Of a stretch of 64,000 nt of DNA, positions 39,187-53,600 are shown one piece after another. The translations under genes and the position numbers were made by a program. The notes below the pieces were generated by a model. It saw only the letters and a program-made list of their open reading frames with translations. It ran no database searches and was not told where the DNA came from. Each line of letters opens with the position of its first letter. The stretch's first letter is position 1. The DNA is from Eutrigla gurnardus (lineage: Eukaryota; Chordata; Actinopteri; Perciformes; Triglidae). The stretch lies in assembly GCA_963514095.1 (NCBI GenBank), contig OY741266.1:10075797-10139796 (forward strand), written 5' to 3'.

Positions 39187-39870
39187 TGATATAGATACCA
39201 CCATGAAACTTCCCCGGCTATACTTACTTAAGGGCAATTTTTGTATTCCAAGTTTTCTGAAAATGCATATTCAAATGTATATTCAAATATGTGCTAATTT
39301 GCATACATATCTAGAAATCTGAACATTAGATAAGGTTCAATATTCTTGTTTCATTTTGTAGACATAAGAGAGTCAAATGTTTGTTTTTATATGGAGGGAA
39401 TTTCGGCTATCTCTTTGTATCAGTCCGTAAATCAGAAAATAGTGTCAACGGTCATAAAAAAAAAACAATTTTGTCATATTTTTAGGAAAAAATAGTTTTA
39501 TAAATCAGGCTATGAATCATATATGAACAAACCCCTCTGTAAAAGCCCACAGATAAGAATATAAATGGAAAGTTTGGTGGATGTAAGAGCTGCTCAAGTT
39601 TAAATTTCTGGCAGGAAAAACTAATTTTGAGAAAACAACCTTTTGAGGTATGCGTTACAGAATTCCATATTTTTTGAAGCCACTACAGTGGAAAAGGATA
39701 AAAATGTTTAACTAATAGATATCACCATTAAAGTGCCCAAGTTGGTCGCTTACATCAAGACAATTGTTTTTGTATTACAAGTTTTCTGAAATGTTGTATA
39801 TACATATGGATATATGTGCAATGCGAACTGTTTGCTGAATTTAGGAGAAATCTACAGGCACATAGACAAA
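39187..39870. repeat. Degenerate direct duplication, unit of about 530 bp
   Basis: The segment starting TAGATACCACCATGAAA (about 39191), with TTTTTGTATTCCAAGTTTTC after it, recurs at about 39717 as TAGATATCACCATTAAAGTG with TTTTTGTATTACAAGTTTTC. Similarity continues into ATAT-rich sequence with ATGTGC. The second copy is partial. The origin is probably an old mobile element or a tandem duplication. Confidence 0.5.
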
Positions 39871-39949
39871 GTTGAATAAAATAAATGTTTTTTTTCTGCT
39901 AGATTGAAAGAAGATGTAATGGAAGCAAAATAGCCAACAATCTCAAAAT

Positions 39950-40200
39950 GTATTTATTTATTTATTTGTTTGTTTATTTCGGGCATGTCAGTTAAAACAT
40001 CATCACACATCTTTGTTCTCACAGTAAAAAAGAAAATACACATGGCCGAAAGGGAAAGCGGGAGAAGCCGAGGCTTATCTAGTCCCGCCCCCAAAATTGA
40101 CCAGTGCATGAAAAACAATGTTTTACGAAAAACAAATCGAAAAACAATCATTAGCTCATGCCATGAAAAAAAAAGAAATTATTGTTGTAAGCGTTTTTGA
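39950..40200 (-). mobile_element. Probable LINE 3' end with (AAAT)n tail
   Basis: On the minus strand an A-rich, partly structured segment ends in CATGCCCGAAATAAAC and then repeated AAAT units (39951-39980). This resembles the 3' tail of fish LINE families. There is no protein-coding remnant. Family is uncertain. Confidence 0.45.
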
Positions 40201-41624
40201 AACACATTACTGAAGACAGACTAATTAAGCTCTCTCATACATCAGGACACCCCTGTGGCCAGGGCCTCTAGTGGCCTCTAGTGGTTTGTATAGGATGTTA
40301 CTATGATACATCTCATCAACAGATTCAGTGGACCCTGAATACAGCTATGTCCCGGAGTCAGACTACAAATACTAACTCTATACACTCCCTACTCATTGCC
40401 ATAGTTTTATCAGCTTGTGTGCAAACATAAACATATTTCTCATATTTTATACTAAGATAACTTATACAATACAAATGACACCTGCAACTGCATCTTTGAG
40501 AAGTCACTGCCAATTAAACTTTACACAGACATCAAAAAGACTTCATAGTTTTTTGTTGTTGTTTTACAAGATTATTTTTTGCGGTTTCAATACTGTTCAC
40601 AATTTTTTTTTTTTCTTTCTTATCGCTGAGTAAGGTTACATTTCCTTTGTGCATTGCATTATGGGAGAGTGCACCGAGAGCACACTAACAATCTGACTGT
40701 ATTGAGTATGAACACTGTCTGCTTTGAGTAGGCCTTTAACTTTGGCACTTTTCCGGTGTAAACACAACCTACCAAAAAGCAAATTCTGACTCACATCATT
40801 CTAATTGTTCATAATATGATTATGTCTACCAGTCGATCCACTCGATCGGTCACGTGCAAACGAGTGAGTGCACCTGTGTCTGTCCACGGGCACATTCTGC
40901 TGTAGAAAACTGCATATTTTGGGTGGCCAGTTACGGCTGCATGCTCAATGACCTCTCTTGGTGACTCACACTTTCTCAAAACACCTTTTGTTGCCTGTTT
41001 TATACCGCCGTTGACTGCCTGCTGACTCCTTACTCACTGTTATTATTTTGGACAACGTGTTCGGCCGACTGCTGACAGCTAATGGAATTACCAGGACACA
41101 CACCGCTAATTCACAGAGAAGTGCCCATACCTGCATGGATTTCGACACCAGATATACCATTCTAGTGATGGAATATTTGTCAGATAAGATCATAACTTCT
41201 TATATATCACATTATATTATTAACAAAACATTCTTCTCCTGTTCTAAGGTCTACTAATAAAATCTGTTCAAAAACAGTTTTGCGTCTTACAATTTTTTTT
41301 ATCATTCACCAAGAAAAAATGACCCTTCTTTATCCTAAAATCATCATATAAAGAACAATATGAAATGGACTTTGTCTTTAATATCTCCAAAATACATAAG
41401 TTTTTCTCTTTAGGGAAAACACTAAACTTCCTTGCTTACATGCTGCAACGGTAATGCTAGTGTACCTGGATGTAACCATACACACATTTTTGATTTTTGG
41501 TTAAATTCTGCTTCACGTTAGGCTTAACACTCCAGTTTCCATTTCTCAAAAATAATTAAAAACCCAGATCATGGTTGTCAGAGCAAAAACTCAAAATGTT
41601 GCATCTGATCAAGAGTTTATTTTG

Positions 41625-41626
<2 letters not shown>

Positions 41627-41655
<29 letters not shown>
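41627..41655. repeat. (AT)n microsatellite
   Basis: This is a pure AT run of about 14 units. Confidence 0.95.
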
Positions 41656-41658
<3 letters not shown>

Positions 41659-42787
41659 GTCTGTCCAATAAGAGGAAAGGAAACAGAGGATTGGAAAGAC
41701 TTTGCCAAGTAAGCCTCTGATAAATTCTGCAATTGCAGTTGATACATGTAATAATATTCTCTGTTCAGTTTTGGTTTTCACCCCAGCATTATTATAACAC
41801 CCTATAGCACTCACGTTAAATAACTTGTCTGCTCCCCCAAAAAAGCAAAGAAAATACTCCGTGGGACCCAGATCATGAATTTAATACTGATTCTTATTAG
41901 CCCCTACAACTGCTGGGAGCAAAATAAAATAGCTGTTTTTCTGTTGATCTGTTTACGCCTGCCTGAGGAACTTTACAACCGAAGGAGCCAAGACTCCAAA
42001 GCAAAAAAAAAAAAGAAACCTTTCTCTCTCTCCCTCACAGCTAAAGTGGACTTATTATGTTACTGATGGCAGAATTCCCAGTGTGGAATTAGGACTTTGA
42101 GCTCCGATAACGTTCCTGAATCCCAGCACGGTGCTGCTTTTACTGGTGGTGGTCACACACAGCTTTCTGTCGTGCCCTGAGCCAAACCAGCCGAGGAATT
42201 AGTCATTAATAGGGGGACAACTTCAGGCCGCTACTGTTTCCCATACTGATGAAGAAAGAATATAATCGTACAATGATCTTTTTGATGTTGTAGGGTTTCA
42301 GAAATGTTTCTCTCTGTTTTTTTTTAATGTGTGTGTGTGTGTGTGAATGGTAAGAATTCCCAGCCATATCTCTGCTCCACTCGTTCACCTGTCTCACCCC
42401 TCCATATTAGAAATCACACCAGCTTTAGCGTTCAGTAACTTCCTGTTGTTACCCGCCATTAGCAGTATAGCCTCTGTGCCTCTGTGTTGCCATAGTAAAA
42501 CAATAGAGCGCAAATCTTCCAATCTCCTTAATGTTCACTAATCTAATGAGTGCGGCGGGGATATTAAGCAGATTGCTGAGCATTACGTTTTACCATTAGA
42601 GACACTGCCACCAGCTATTTCAGCACTTATGGGCTCTTTTCCTTCGAAAGCCCCCCAAAAATCTGATTTTACCATTATTTCTCCAGTCTGATACTATCGG
42701 CCTGCTGCGTCTTGGGTAGATTATGATTTGGCATGAAGAAGAGTGTGGTTACTGCTGAGTGTGAGTGGAAGTGAGGGGAAGTGTATG

Positions 42788-42788
<1 letters not shown>

Positions 42789-42827
<39 letters not shown>

Positions 42828-42940
42828 ATAATAACAAGCCAAGTTAATAAAGCGAAACAATTAGGACATAAAAGATTGACATGGCCCACAGATTTTGATG
42901 CTCTTGTCTGTCTTAATGAAAACCATTTAACTATATGTGC

Positions 42941-42985
<45 letters not shown>
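42789..42985. repeat. Inverted pair: (GT)n 42789-42826 and (CA)n 42943-42985
   Basis: Two complementary dinucleotide arms of about 38-43 bases flank a 116-base unique loop. They could pair as a hairpin in single-stranded DNA or RNA. Confidence 0.9.
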
Positions 42986-42986
<1 letters not shown>

Positions 42987-45900
42987 TATAGACATGTACA
43001 CACCCATTATAGTGGTCTCACTGCTTCCCTCAGGCTCTCCTGACAGGTGTGGCTCCCACACACAGACACACAGAGATAAACATTCACAAACACACACTCT
43101 CAGTCACAAACACAAACCAGGCCCTGCAGGGCATTTTCCCTATCCTGGGACTGCACAATGGGCACTTTGTACACCCTCCCAGCTCGCCACCCACCCCCAG
43201 CCCTTACCATCAACCCCCCACCGGCTTCCAGCACATCCCTCTTTAAATGGGAGATTATGCAAATGAGCTCACACCACCGTGGCACCCCACATATAAGTGA
43301 TGTGCATTCAGTGAAATCTATAGTACGTCTATGGGAGCATGTATGGGAGTCAGTGCATGAATGTTTCTACTCAGTGAGAGACGGATGTGGCTTAAATACA
43401 CAGTTGATGTCCCAGGTGTTTCCAGAATGGTCCTTCCATCAGTCTCAGGCTGTAGTGCCTTATTGTTGTTTTTCATTATCTGCCTTAAAAACATTTTTTT
43501 TTTTTTTTAGCTCAAATATGTTTTGCAAATTTATGCTTACACCCACTAAAATATTTCTTTGGCTTGCAGGCGGATCGAGACTCACGGCTGAGATAATAAA
43601 AGACATTTCTCTGATCTGTAGCAGCTGTGAATGAGGAGCGCTTACAATATGGTGCTCGAAACAAACTAATTGAACAAGTGAAAGTGAGTTGTGCCATTTC
43701 AAAAAGACTACCAGGTGGAAAATATATTCAGAGTAATAAGTAAGAATATCTCCACATAGAGATACTCCAGGACAAGTGAAAGTCCTAAATTATTAATTAA
43801 TTTCCCAATAAGAAAAAATACATATTATCAGCTAAATTAATTTAAAGCATAAACAATAAAAGTACACATTATGCAAAAAACACCCCCCATACTACAATAA
43901 TGGATCATTATCATTGATCTATTAATATGTAAATACAACTGGTTGAGAACCAATTTAATTAATTCATAAAAATATGGTATTTTATAAACTGATCATATAT
44001 TTTGTAAGATAAATAATAATCTAGTATAGGAACTATAGCTGTTTAACAAATGTGCAGTAAAAAGTACAATATGTGAAAGTGAAAAATGGAAATATTCAAG
44101 TAAAATATGCGTAGCCTACTTTCAATTTGTACTTACGAACAGTATTCGAGTAAATGCACTTAGTTACTTTCCACCAGAAAGTATTCTTGCAATACACGCA
44201 ACACAAAGTAAAAATATTACATTACAAGTAAATGTGCAGTATTTGACTATTTTACTGTATCAAGTAAAATGGACATATTGTCATAGTGCCCCTAATGCAG
44301 AAAAAAAAATCTGTGTATTTATGTATTAAACCATCAGATGTAATAATGCATTATTGTGCGTGTTTAAATGTATATTAAATTATGGGAATGCATTGTATTT
44401 TATTTTCCGTTGGTCTGCAAATTAACGACAGCTGATGAATGTATTAGACGTACCCTCACTCCAAAAAGGAGAGCAGGTAAAGTGCGAGAACGATGCAGCG
44501 CAGGTGGAAGCGTGGACTACAACCACTGAGACTGCTGATGCTCACTTCCATAGGGCGCCCATTAAACTAGCGTGCGGACAGAGACATATTAGAGATGAAC
44601 ATGCGCATGTATACACACACACACACACACGCAGGCTTGTTACATACAGCAGTTCGGTTCGAGGTCAGGCCGGGACACAGGTTACCACAGGGTTAAAGCC
44701 TCGTGCACATGAGAAAAACAGCAGAAACAGATTTAAGAGAGAGGTGGATGCCAAGAGTGCCATCTGCTTTAGTAACCCCCCCTTTCCAGTTTCCTCTCTC
44801 TCCTCTCCCATTCCTCCCCGGCTTTCTCCATCTTTGTTTCTCTCTGCATTCCCCCATTCCCAGCTCCCACTAAAGCCACATACATATTTTGTCAACAGCT
44901 AAATATTATTCATTATTTGCTTTTTGCACTGCTCGAGGTCTGATAATAACCTAAGATGGTATAGATACAGGGATTGGAGTGGGGGTGGGCAGAGGGGGGT
45001 GGGGGGGGTAAGATAAGTCCAAATCTGGCAACCGTCTCAAGTGTAATGACACCTCCATCTCTATGGAAAACCATCCCCTTTTGTCTTCACTTGCATGGGA
45101 GCTCTTTCTTTTTACTGTTTTGTTCCCAGAAAACCCATGGAACATTTGCCAACATTTTTAAGAGCTGCGAAAAGCAGGATTCTTTTTTTCTGGTGTTTTT
45201 TTTAAGTCTTCCACCTCGCAGGTGTTTCTTTTTAAGGCGTGCTCGACAATGCCAAGCTCGTCTTGGCTCGTCTTGAATGCCGCAGGCCTCGGGGGGAGAG
45301 AGAAAAAAAAAACTGAGGTTGGAGAAATCTTATTGATTAGCAGTTGTCGCTTCCCTTTTCTTTATCTCACTATGGCTTTCCTTTACTGCCTCACTCACTC
45401 GATCTCCACACACTTTTTAAGTGTTGATAGGGGGATGAGAAACCTTTGTAGGACAGGCCAAGAGTAAAACACGAGAGCAAAAGAAATCTTAACTATAACT
45501 TGAAACCCTCTGCTCTCTCACAGGAAGTGACAAGGCTTGAAGTGCTCAAGAACAAAGCTGCAGCTTTAAGTGAGACTTTTCAAAAATATCGTATAAAGAG
45601 TGTTTACGCATAAGAGCGTGTGTTTGTATGAGCGCATGAAGTTCACGTGTCAGAGACGCTCAGAAAGTCCAACTTGCTCCAGGCCTGAATGTGTGGCTTT
45701 TATTAAGCGGTGTCTAATTTCCCTCAGACCTCCAGGCTAAACACCGGCTTCAGAGATGCCATCAAAGCTGATTTATGATGCACGCCTACATGTAATACAA
45801 AACATGAAAAAGAATAATCAATCTTATCTTATTCTGATGCGCTCATGTTTGTCCGATTAGCATTCTGCGGGTAATTGACACAATTGCAGCCAAAGCTTGG

Positions 45901-46611
45901 TTCATTAATGTTAAGACAGATTGCTGCTCGTTAGAGCCACCATGTGGTGCAAACACGAACAGCAGCCATCTTGCTGAAAATGGAGTTGATAAACCGTGCA
46001 AGCCATGTTTAGTCTTTGTAAAATGTCATGTAAAAAGGAATAATGAGTAATAATAAAACCATGCTATTGCCCTTGAGAGAGAGAAGAATGATTCAGGTTT
46101 TTTAAATTAGAGAAGAGGGGAGACAGAATAAACAGGTGGACTGCCAGTTAGGATCAGTGATACGCCGGCTGGATGGAAAGAAACACAGGACAAGAGGGAG
46201 GGTGGGGGAGAGCTCAGAGAGAGGGATGAAAAGAGTGAGCCAGGAAAGAAGTACCATCTGTTTTTTAGGGACAAGGAAGATAAAAAAAAAAGTGAGCAGT
46301 GCTCAGAGGCAGAATGTTAGTAGAGAGTCAGGGTGTGAGAGGACTCGGGCGTACAGGGGGGAGGAAACTACAAGGGGCACGGAGAGGTAAGGGAGAGAGG
46401 GCAGATAAGAGCGAGGCGGACAGATGGAAGACAGGAAGATGAGAGAGGGAGAATGAGTGAGAGAGAGAGAGGAGAGGGACCAGAGATTGGGTCTGGCAGC
46501 GGTGTGAGCGCGCTGGGCACGCTCACATCGGGAAGGGACATGACTCGACATGCCGGCTCAGCCCAGCTGGGTCAACGCTCTGTACTGCCATGTTGTTTTG
46601 GCTTGGCACTC

Positions 46612-46641
46612 TCTCTCTCTCTCTCTCTCTCGCTCCTCCTA

Positions 46642-46674
<33 letters not shown>
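46612..46674. repeat. (CT)n followed by (CA)n
   Basis: A CT run at 46612-46630 and a CA run at about 46645-46674. Confidence 0.95.
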
Positions 46675-46677
<3 letters not shown>

Positions 46678-49600
46678 TCCAGTTCGGCTCGCTCTCTCAT
46701 TCTCCCTCTCCCTGTCTCATATCTAGACACACACTCACTCACAGGCAAACACACACAAGCTCACACCCAAAATGCCATGGTTTTGGCTGGAGCGGGCCGG
46801 GCGGGCGAGGGCCCTGGACTAATGGAAACGCCAAACTCGTTACTCTAACGCTGGGTGACAAGGGCACCTTGGGCTGCAGATGTTCCTGCTGATGACAGAT
46901 GGAGCCTGGCACTGCCAGGGGACAGTGGGCCAGGCCTGCGCCAGCTCCATGCCACCTGCACCCCTCCTCTGTACCCCTACACACACCAAACATGCACACA
47001 CTCACTCTCCTCTCTCACTTGGCCTATCTCTCTTGAACACTGGCGCACTGCCCCCCCCCCCCCCCCCCCCCTTCCTACCTCCACCCCCTATGTGTCTGTC
47101 TGTCTCTCTCTCAATCACTCTTCCTCTTTCTCTCTCTCTCACACACACACACGCACACACACTGGCATGCTCCTCTTCCTCCTGTGCCCACTGTGAGGAT
47201 GACTGTTTGTGGACAGATATCTATGACACTGGCAGAATGTGTTGGATAAATTGTGTCTGTATTGGTATTGATCCTACTAGCAGACAGAACGGACTTCATG
47301 ACCATAATTCAAGATGAGGAAATCAACAAACTGTTTTGTTTGGGGTTTTTTTGGTTGTTTTTTTTAAATATCCACCGCAGCATCCTGACGAGCGCCGTAG
47401 CAAAATGGGTTAGCAACGTTTGCCGCCACATTCTGTCAGTGTTATCTGACGACTGAGTGTAATCCATAGCCATTTCCACTTTTGAGCACAAAGTGGATTC
47501 CAGATCAGCTAATGCATGATGGGAGACTGTGTAATGATACCATTTATCTTCATGGAAGTGGTGACAGGCTTCTGGAGGTGATTCGCCAGCCTGGCTCTAT
47601 GAGACAGTCCACCAGGATAATTTGCTTGATGTTGTTAGTCGCCAGATTACCAAAGTGTGCTCAGCTGTAGTTTAGATGATGGTGGTTTTCGCTAGGCGTC
47701 TGCTTTTCTTGAATGTCTCCAGTGATGCTTTCTCACCGCATCACTACGTGAGGGGCAGAAAATGAAGGCAGCTCGCAGCAAAAGCATTTACGGTTAGTAA
47801 CACATTTAATGTTTTTTAAAAAGCCATGACTGCACTTCTAATCAAATGGTGAAATTAAAAAAGGGAAATGAGCCGGAGTGGATGGACACACGAGGAAAAC
47901 AGAGGGAGGTAACACAGGGTTCACATCAAAGTCTTTCGCTCACAGAAAATGTGGATTCTGGAAAAGTGCTCGCGTTGCCAGGCCAAGTACAAATCCAGGC
48001 ACATCGACTATCGGTCTGTGAATCCAAGTGTTGAAAGAACACCAAGACACCAGAGATTCATATGTTTGCCGTTTCATAAATTTTGATAAATCTGACCAGG
48101 CCCAGTAGCCAAAGTTGTGTCTCCAGTTTGGCCCGGTGCAATCTTTCCCACTGTTGGAATTTGTGGACTGTGATATTGAACTTTTCTGTGATTAATGAGT
48201 ATTTTGACATTGAAATCTTCTAGGGGTTCTGTGAGTGCGGGACAACAAAGTGCATGATCTTAATCAAAGTTTCATAGGAGCTTACAAATCTGTCAGCATT
48301 AAAAAAAGCCCAGCAGATTCCAATGTTGCTCTGTGGTTGCAGCTTTTTGGAGCCTTTTTCTGAGCTACGTGTGACCGCTGGTTTCTGTGCTACAGCCCCC
48401 TCCTCTACTTTCACCACTCTTGCATCAAGCCTGCGCCCCCCCACCCCTCCCTTTGCCCACTTCATCCAAAAACCATGTGCGGCGTGTCATTTCAACTCCC
48501 TCCACGCTGAAGAAGGGCCCCTAACAAAACAAAACAATTATCTCTCCCCTCGTTAGGACCTGGCTTGCATCCCCTCTCCCTCTTAAACGCCCCTCTTTCT
48601 CCTGCAGGACCCCGTCCCCCGCTCTCTCCCGTCTGTGGCCGTCTCTGCGACAATAAGTTGAGCTGAGGGTCTCTTAAGTGCTTCTGGAGTGGAGTGTTTA
48701 GCTGAGTTTAGGCTTCATGTTTCTTTTAAAGGCCTCGGCAGGAGCGGAGGTGCACAGGGTGGTTGTGGCAAGTAGGAGAGGGTGAGGCGCCCAGGAGAGA
48801 CGGATTAAGGGAAGGCAGGAGAGCGGAGGAGTGCGATGGACGACGGCATGTAGTGGTACGAGGTGGTGGGCGCTGTTGAGTTCTGGTGAAGGGGAATGGA
48901 TGGGTTGGCAGCAGGCGGGTGAGCAGGTTTCACCGTGCCAGCTCTTAATTACTTTAATTGGAGTCATTAGCTAAGTGAGCATGAGAGACATCACCTGCAC
49001 GGCACGCAGGACCGCACCTGCCACGGCGACATTGCTATCATCATCATCGCACTCCAGCAGGGAGTTGACTGGCAGCTCAACACTCAATACTAATGCTGCT
49101 ACACCCAGGTTACAGTCAGTACATGTACAGTCAGACACACAACACAAACACAAGCTATAGAAATAGAATAGTACAACAGGACAGTTTCACTCAAATCAGT
49201 GTAGCAGGATGGAGCGCCGGACATTTTTATGTGCACCGTTGCCATTGTACGGGTTGTAGCGGGCTTATTTCCATACAAACCAAACCGACTTAGTGAGGTT
49301 TTGCAGCAACAAAAAGCTGCAAATTTAACAGTGTATTGCTTCATCTGCACACTCTTTGTCACAGCATAGGAAAGAACATTACCATCACCAGAGGAGTGGC
49401 AACTTTGTTCAGCTCATTTCCCGTAAGCAGTGTAGCATCAAAGCATGTTAAAATGAGCAGCTAGGTGACAGCTGGCTAGAAAGCTAGCTTGATAATTTCC
49501 CAATGCTTAATGACACGTCAAGGCCAAGGTAACCTTTCATGCAAACAAATATTTAACTATTGGTAGCATATAAAGGCCACCTTCTTCACCTGTTGAGTCC

Positions 49601-49719
49601 TTTAATTGCCTAATCTCCACCATTAATTCAATTTTCCTAGAAATGAAATTATTTTACGAGGTGATGTCAAAAAAATAGGTTAGATAAGTCATCTGACATG
49701 GTAAAAAATATACTTTTAC

Positions 49720-50690
49720 CCAATTAATTAATGAGCGTACTCGAATCCCCCCTAGAACCCAATCTCTGCTTGACTGGATACTCGTCTCACACCAAAATAC
49801 TATCGTAAGCTCAGGCATCTTGTCTGACTGCTTTAGTGATCATTCAATTGTCTTCTGTGTTTGGAAAATCAAACTACCCAAATTACCACTGAGAATAATC
49901 AAGATCAGACAATACAGGAAATTGAATCTTGATACATTTATGAATGATCTGATTACTATTAACTGGGACAGATACCAATTAATACCTGATGTACAAGATG
50001 CCTGGGACTTTTTGTATACTGAGTTCACCGATGATTGTGGATAAACATGCTCCTTGGAAAACTACCAAGGTGAAGGGTCAACATGTCCCTTGGATCAGCC
50101 AGAGAGAGGCAGAGAGATAAAGCATGGTCAACATTTCATCAGACAAGGGATAATGCTGATTGGGATGTATACAGGCAGCTGAGAAATATGAGCAAGAAAA
50201 AAAACCTGTAATGCAAAATTTAATTACTATAGAGAAAGTCTCATTCATGATTTTAAGAACCTGAAGCAATTCTGGAACAAAATCAAAACCCTCATTAATA
50301 CATCAGAAAAACACTCCATTAATCAAATAAGAGCTGCCAATACAATATTACATGACTCTTTATCGATTGGCCAAGTATTCAATCAGTATTTCTCCTCTTA
50401 TCTGTTCGACATAACTCCCTGACTCTCACCTGAGTCCTGGCTTCTTCAGTCGTATTCTTTTTCCTTTAGAAACATTTCACCAACTGAAGTTCAGAACGTC
50501 GTTAATGAATTAAATGTGATCAGTGGTGCCGGACTTGATGAAGTAGAAAATACGTTTATCAAACTAGCTTCTCATATTCTTATGTATCCACTTGCTTTCT
50601 TTGTCTACATGTGAATTACCAGCTATCTGGAAATGTGCACTCATCACTCCACTCCATAAACGAGGTGATGTACTTGATCAGCTGGGATTC
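49720..50690 (+). pseudogene. Decayed non-LTR retrotransposon (LINE, L2/Rex-like) fragment
   Basis: Broken frames on the plus strand match the end of a LINE endonuclease and the start of its reverse transcriptase. A DWILVSHQN-like stretch is followed by SDHSIVF (49820-50044), then a DAWDFLYTEF block, HAPWK and VPWI near 50045-50095, and the RT-entry block IWKCALITPLHKRGDV at about 50615-50665. Several stops and frameshifts interrupt it. The copy ends before the catalytic RT motifs, next to a poly(C) run at about 50710, so it is inactive. Family assignment beyond LINE is tentative. Confidence 0.7.
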
Positions 50691-53600
50691 TTCCAAAGTC
50701 TTTTAAGTACACCCCCCCCCCCCCCCTAAAAAGACTGTAATGTTAAAAGAAACCCATTTGATTGGTTGATTTTAATTACAATTACAATTAAAGGTACAAT
50801 GCACAATACGTATATTATAGCAGTTAATTGCTATTTTTCTTCAGAGATAATAGTATCAAAAGCTTACACTTCGTAAAAAGCAGACGAAGAGTAAAACACC
50901 AAGCAAAAATTAACAACCGCCCCGAAACAAGCAACATTAGAACAATACTACATTCCCACAAGGGAGCACACTATTAGCAATCCCAACACCAGACAGACAG
51001 CCAGACAGACAGACAGACATTTCCATCCAGACACTCATTAGAAATGGCCACAGTCACTGTCTCTTAGCTCAATGACTACAGATCTGTCTCTTTTTAGCTT
51101 CCGCTTCAGCTAAACTTCAGAATATACATTTGCACCACAATGAGGACTGTAGGTTTCTCTCATCGCTTACATCAGGAGTACTTTTAAAGGGGATCTCTTA
51201 ATTTGCCAGTATGATTACAGCGAGCAAAGTATTTTTTCAGAATTCATACAGACTCCTTTCCATTGTGTTAAAGATAAAACGTTTGTTTGAGATTGAGATT
51301 TGGAGCATTATAATTGCCTCTCGACAGCTCTCAATATGGTGACGCCTGAGCACCTGGCTCGTAGCTAACGGTGCTAGCAGCGCTAACAGTACAAACTATG
51401 GTAAATGTGCTGACAGAGCTAATGCCGTTTACCTGAGGGCGCAGAGCAGCAGCCATGAGTCAGCCAGTGGGCCACGCTCACTACACAGACTTCGTTCTCT
51501 GCTCATGTAGACCTCACTCCACTTTATCTTTACATAGCAAACAGCTGTTTGCTGCTATATTAATGCTCTGAATTATTGCTCCTTTAAAACAGACCTGAAA
51601 CATTAGTTGTGGTGATTTTAGCAGCTGTAGTAGTACCAGATACTAAAACCACTGTAGGATTTTATCCAATGAAAAACTGAATTTGTCCAGCTCTGCAGGC
51701 TACACCTTTCTCTGTTCTCCTCAGCACCCAACAGACAGCCTGGCAGGCGGGCTGGCAGCCAGGCAGAATGGCAGTAGGCTGGCAGGCTTAGCCCGGGGCA
51801 CCATCTCCTGCAGAGCCAACTCTGACCAGCTGGTCCAGACTAACACCACAGAGTGAGCATGTAGCAGTGGATCAGTGGGGAGGTGGATGTTAGCTGTCGT
51901 CCAGACACCCTCACACCTAGGGCCTGACACCTACAGCACTAAAACTGCACTGCTGGGATTAAGGTGAGAACCCTCTGTCTGGTCTACGACTTAACAGGTC
52001 GTCACATTTCTCCTGGCATACCCTTTCACCATCCCGATTTCTTTCCTGAGAGTGCATGATGGACCCCTGCCCTCACTAGCTAATGCCAGATCTAGGAGCC
52101 TGATCCACAGTCCAGTCCTGTCCTGTCCTGTCCAATCTACCATGGCTGTTGTCCACCACATTTTCCCCAGCCGCTTGGGGCTGTGCTGGAGCTAAACAGC
52201 CATGGCCATATTCAGCTAGTGGGTTAGCTTAGCAGCCACAGCTTTAGATGCAAGAAGCATGCAAAGGTGTATAGCATCAAAATAGTTGAACCTGTGAATA
52301 TTTGCTTCCAAGCCAATTACTATAAGACACAAAGAAGTACACCTCACACGGTTAATTAACTGTATCCAACAGTCTGGAAAAAACATTTTTCAAAGTTCCA
52401 CGAAAATGCGCACAAGCCTCAAATCTTCCATCTATAATTCACCTTGCCCTTGATACACCTTGATTGAACCGATATTGTTTCTGCCCCCCATCCCCTCCTT
52501 CATCATGCACACCTCCCAACCATTTCCATGTCTGACAGTTAAAAGGCCTACACACGGAGAGAAAGAGCAGGCAGCTCATTGTGCGTTTTAAAGCGCTAAC
52601 TAGGCCACTTAGCACCCCGTGACGCTGATCTGATCCCCGAGGCGCTGAACTTGGCAGCGGGCCCTCCTCCTTTCGCTCCTTCCTTTCCCCTCGCCATGGG
52701 AACCAGGCCATCCTTAATGACGCAGGAGTGCTTCTCCGGATCCCACAATGCAAAGGGGGCTGACATCTGTCTTGCTAAGTGGTGCACTCTCTTGTGCACC
52801 TTGTTTGTTCAATCAACAACCCCCCCCTCTCTCTCTCCTTCCCCTCCCATCACTATACCCATTTTCTTTTTTTTAGAAAAAAGACAAAAGATTGGAAGAA
52901 GAGTGGTAGATAGTTTGCAGAGAATAGATAGTGAGATCATGAATCTCCCCCAGAATCATCACACAAACGCACACAGAGCAGTGGGTGGATTATTATAGAT
53001 ACCAAGTGCACCATTGTATGATGACAGAGATGGATGACTAAACAGAGTGCAGGTTATACTCATAAATCACTATCATTTTTGCATTATAACATTTCAGATG
53101 TGGAATGAGAGTGGAAAAAGCTGAATTTGATCACTGTCAACACGGCTATATGAGCCTCCCAAGCACTCCACCCTCTGCATATTTTGGGGGGGGGGAAACG
53201 TGCCTGATTAAAAGTGGCCCCTAATTCCTCATAGTTAAGACCTGGGCAAATATTTGTCACATCAATCTTTAAAGATATAGCCATCAACCCAAGATGTTAA
53301 TCACATGCTAATAGAATCCAAGGGACTCAATGCACCCCCGTAGTGAAATGAACGCTTTCACTTTTTTCAGAGCCCACGTGAATGCAAATGGCCATCTAAA
53401 CAGTCGTTTTGACATCATGCCAAGGCATCGTAAAGAGCCCCCTTCTTTATGCTCCTCTGGGAATGTATGTAGGGATGTGTGGGATGAGTTCACTTTACCA
53501 GGCCCAGGTGCCAGGATATAAATGAATAATAGGTTTTATGGGCCCTTACTGAAAAAAAGCACATACGCACATAATCACACATGCCCACTCCCTCAAGTGC

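Larger units (their letters stand above)
40201..49719. other. Intergenic, no gene seen
   Basis: This consists of AT-rich DNA (43700-44430 especially), a purine-rich tract (about 46080-46490), (AT)n at about 41630-41655, GT/CA pairs near 42789-42985, a CT/CA tract at about 46610-46674 and poly(C) at about 47051-47070. All frames are short or low-complexity. Confidence 0.6.

Noticed and set aside
46905..46919. Palindrome CCTGGCACTGCCAGG as an NFI site
   Set aside because: The spacer between TGGC and GCCA is three bases, not the five that NFI dimers need.
52439..52998. 104-codon minus and 115-codon plus frames
   Set aside because: They overlap on opposite strands and lack domains, start context or splice signals.
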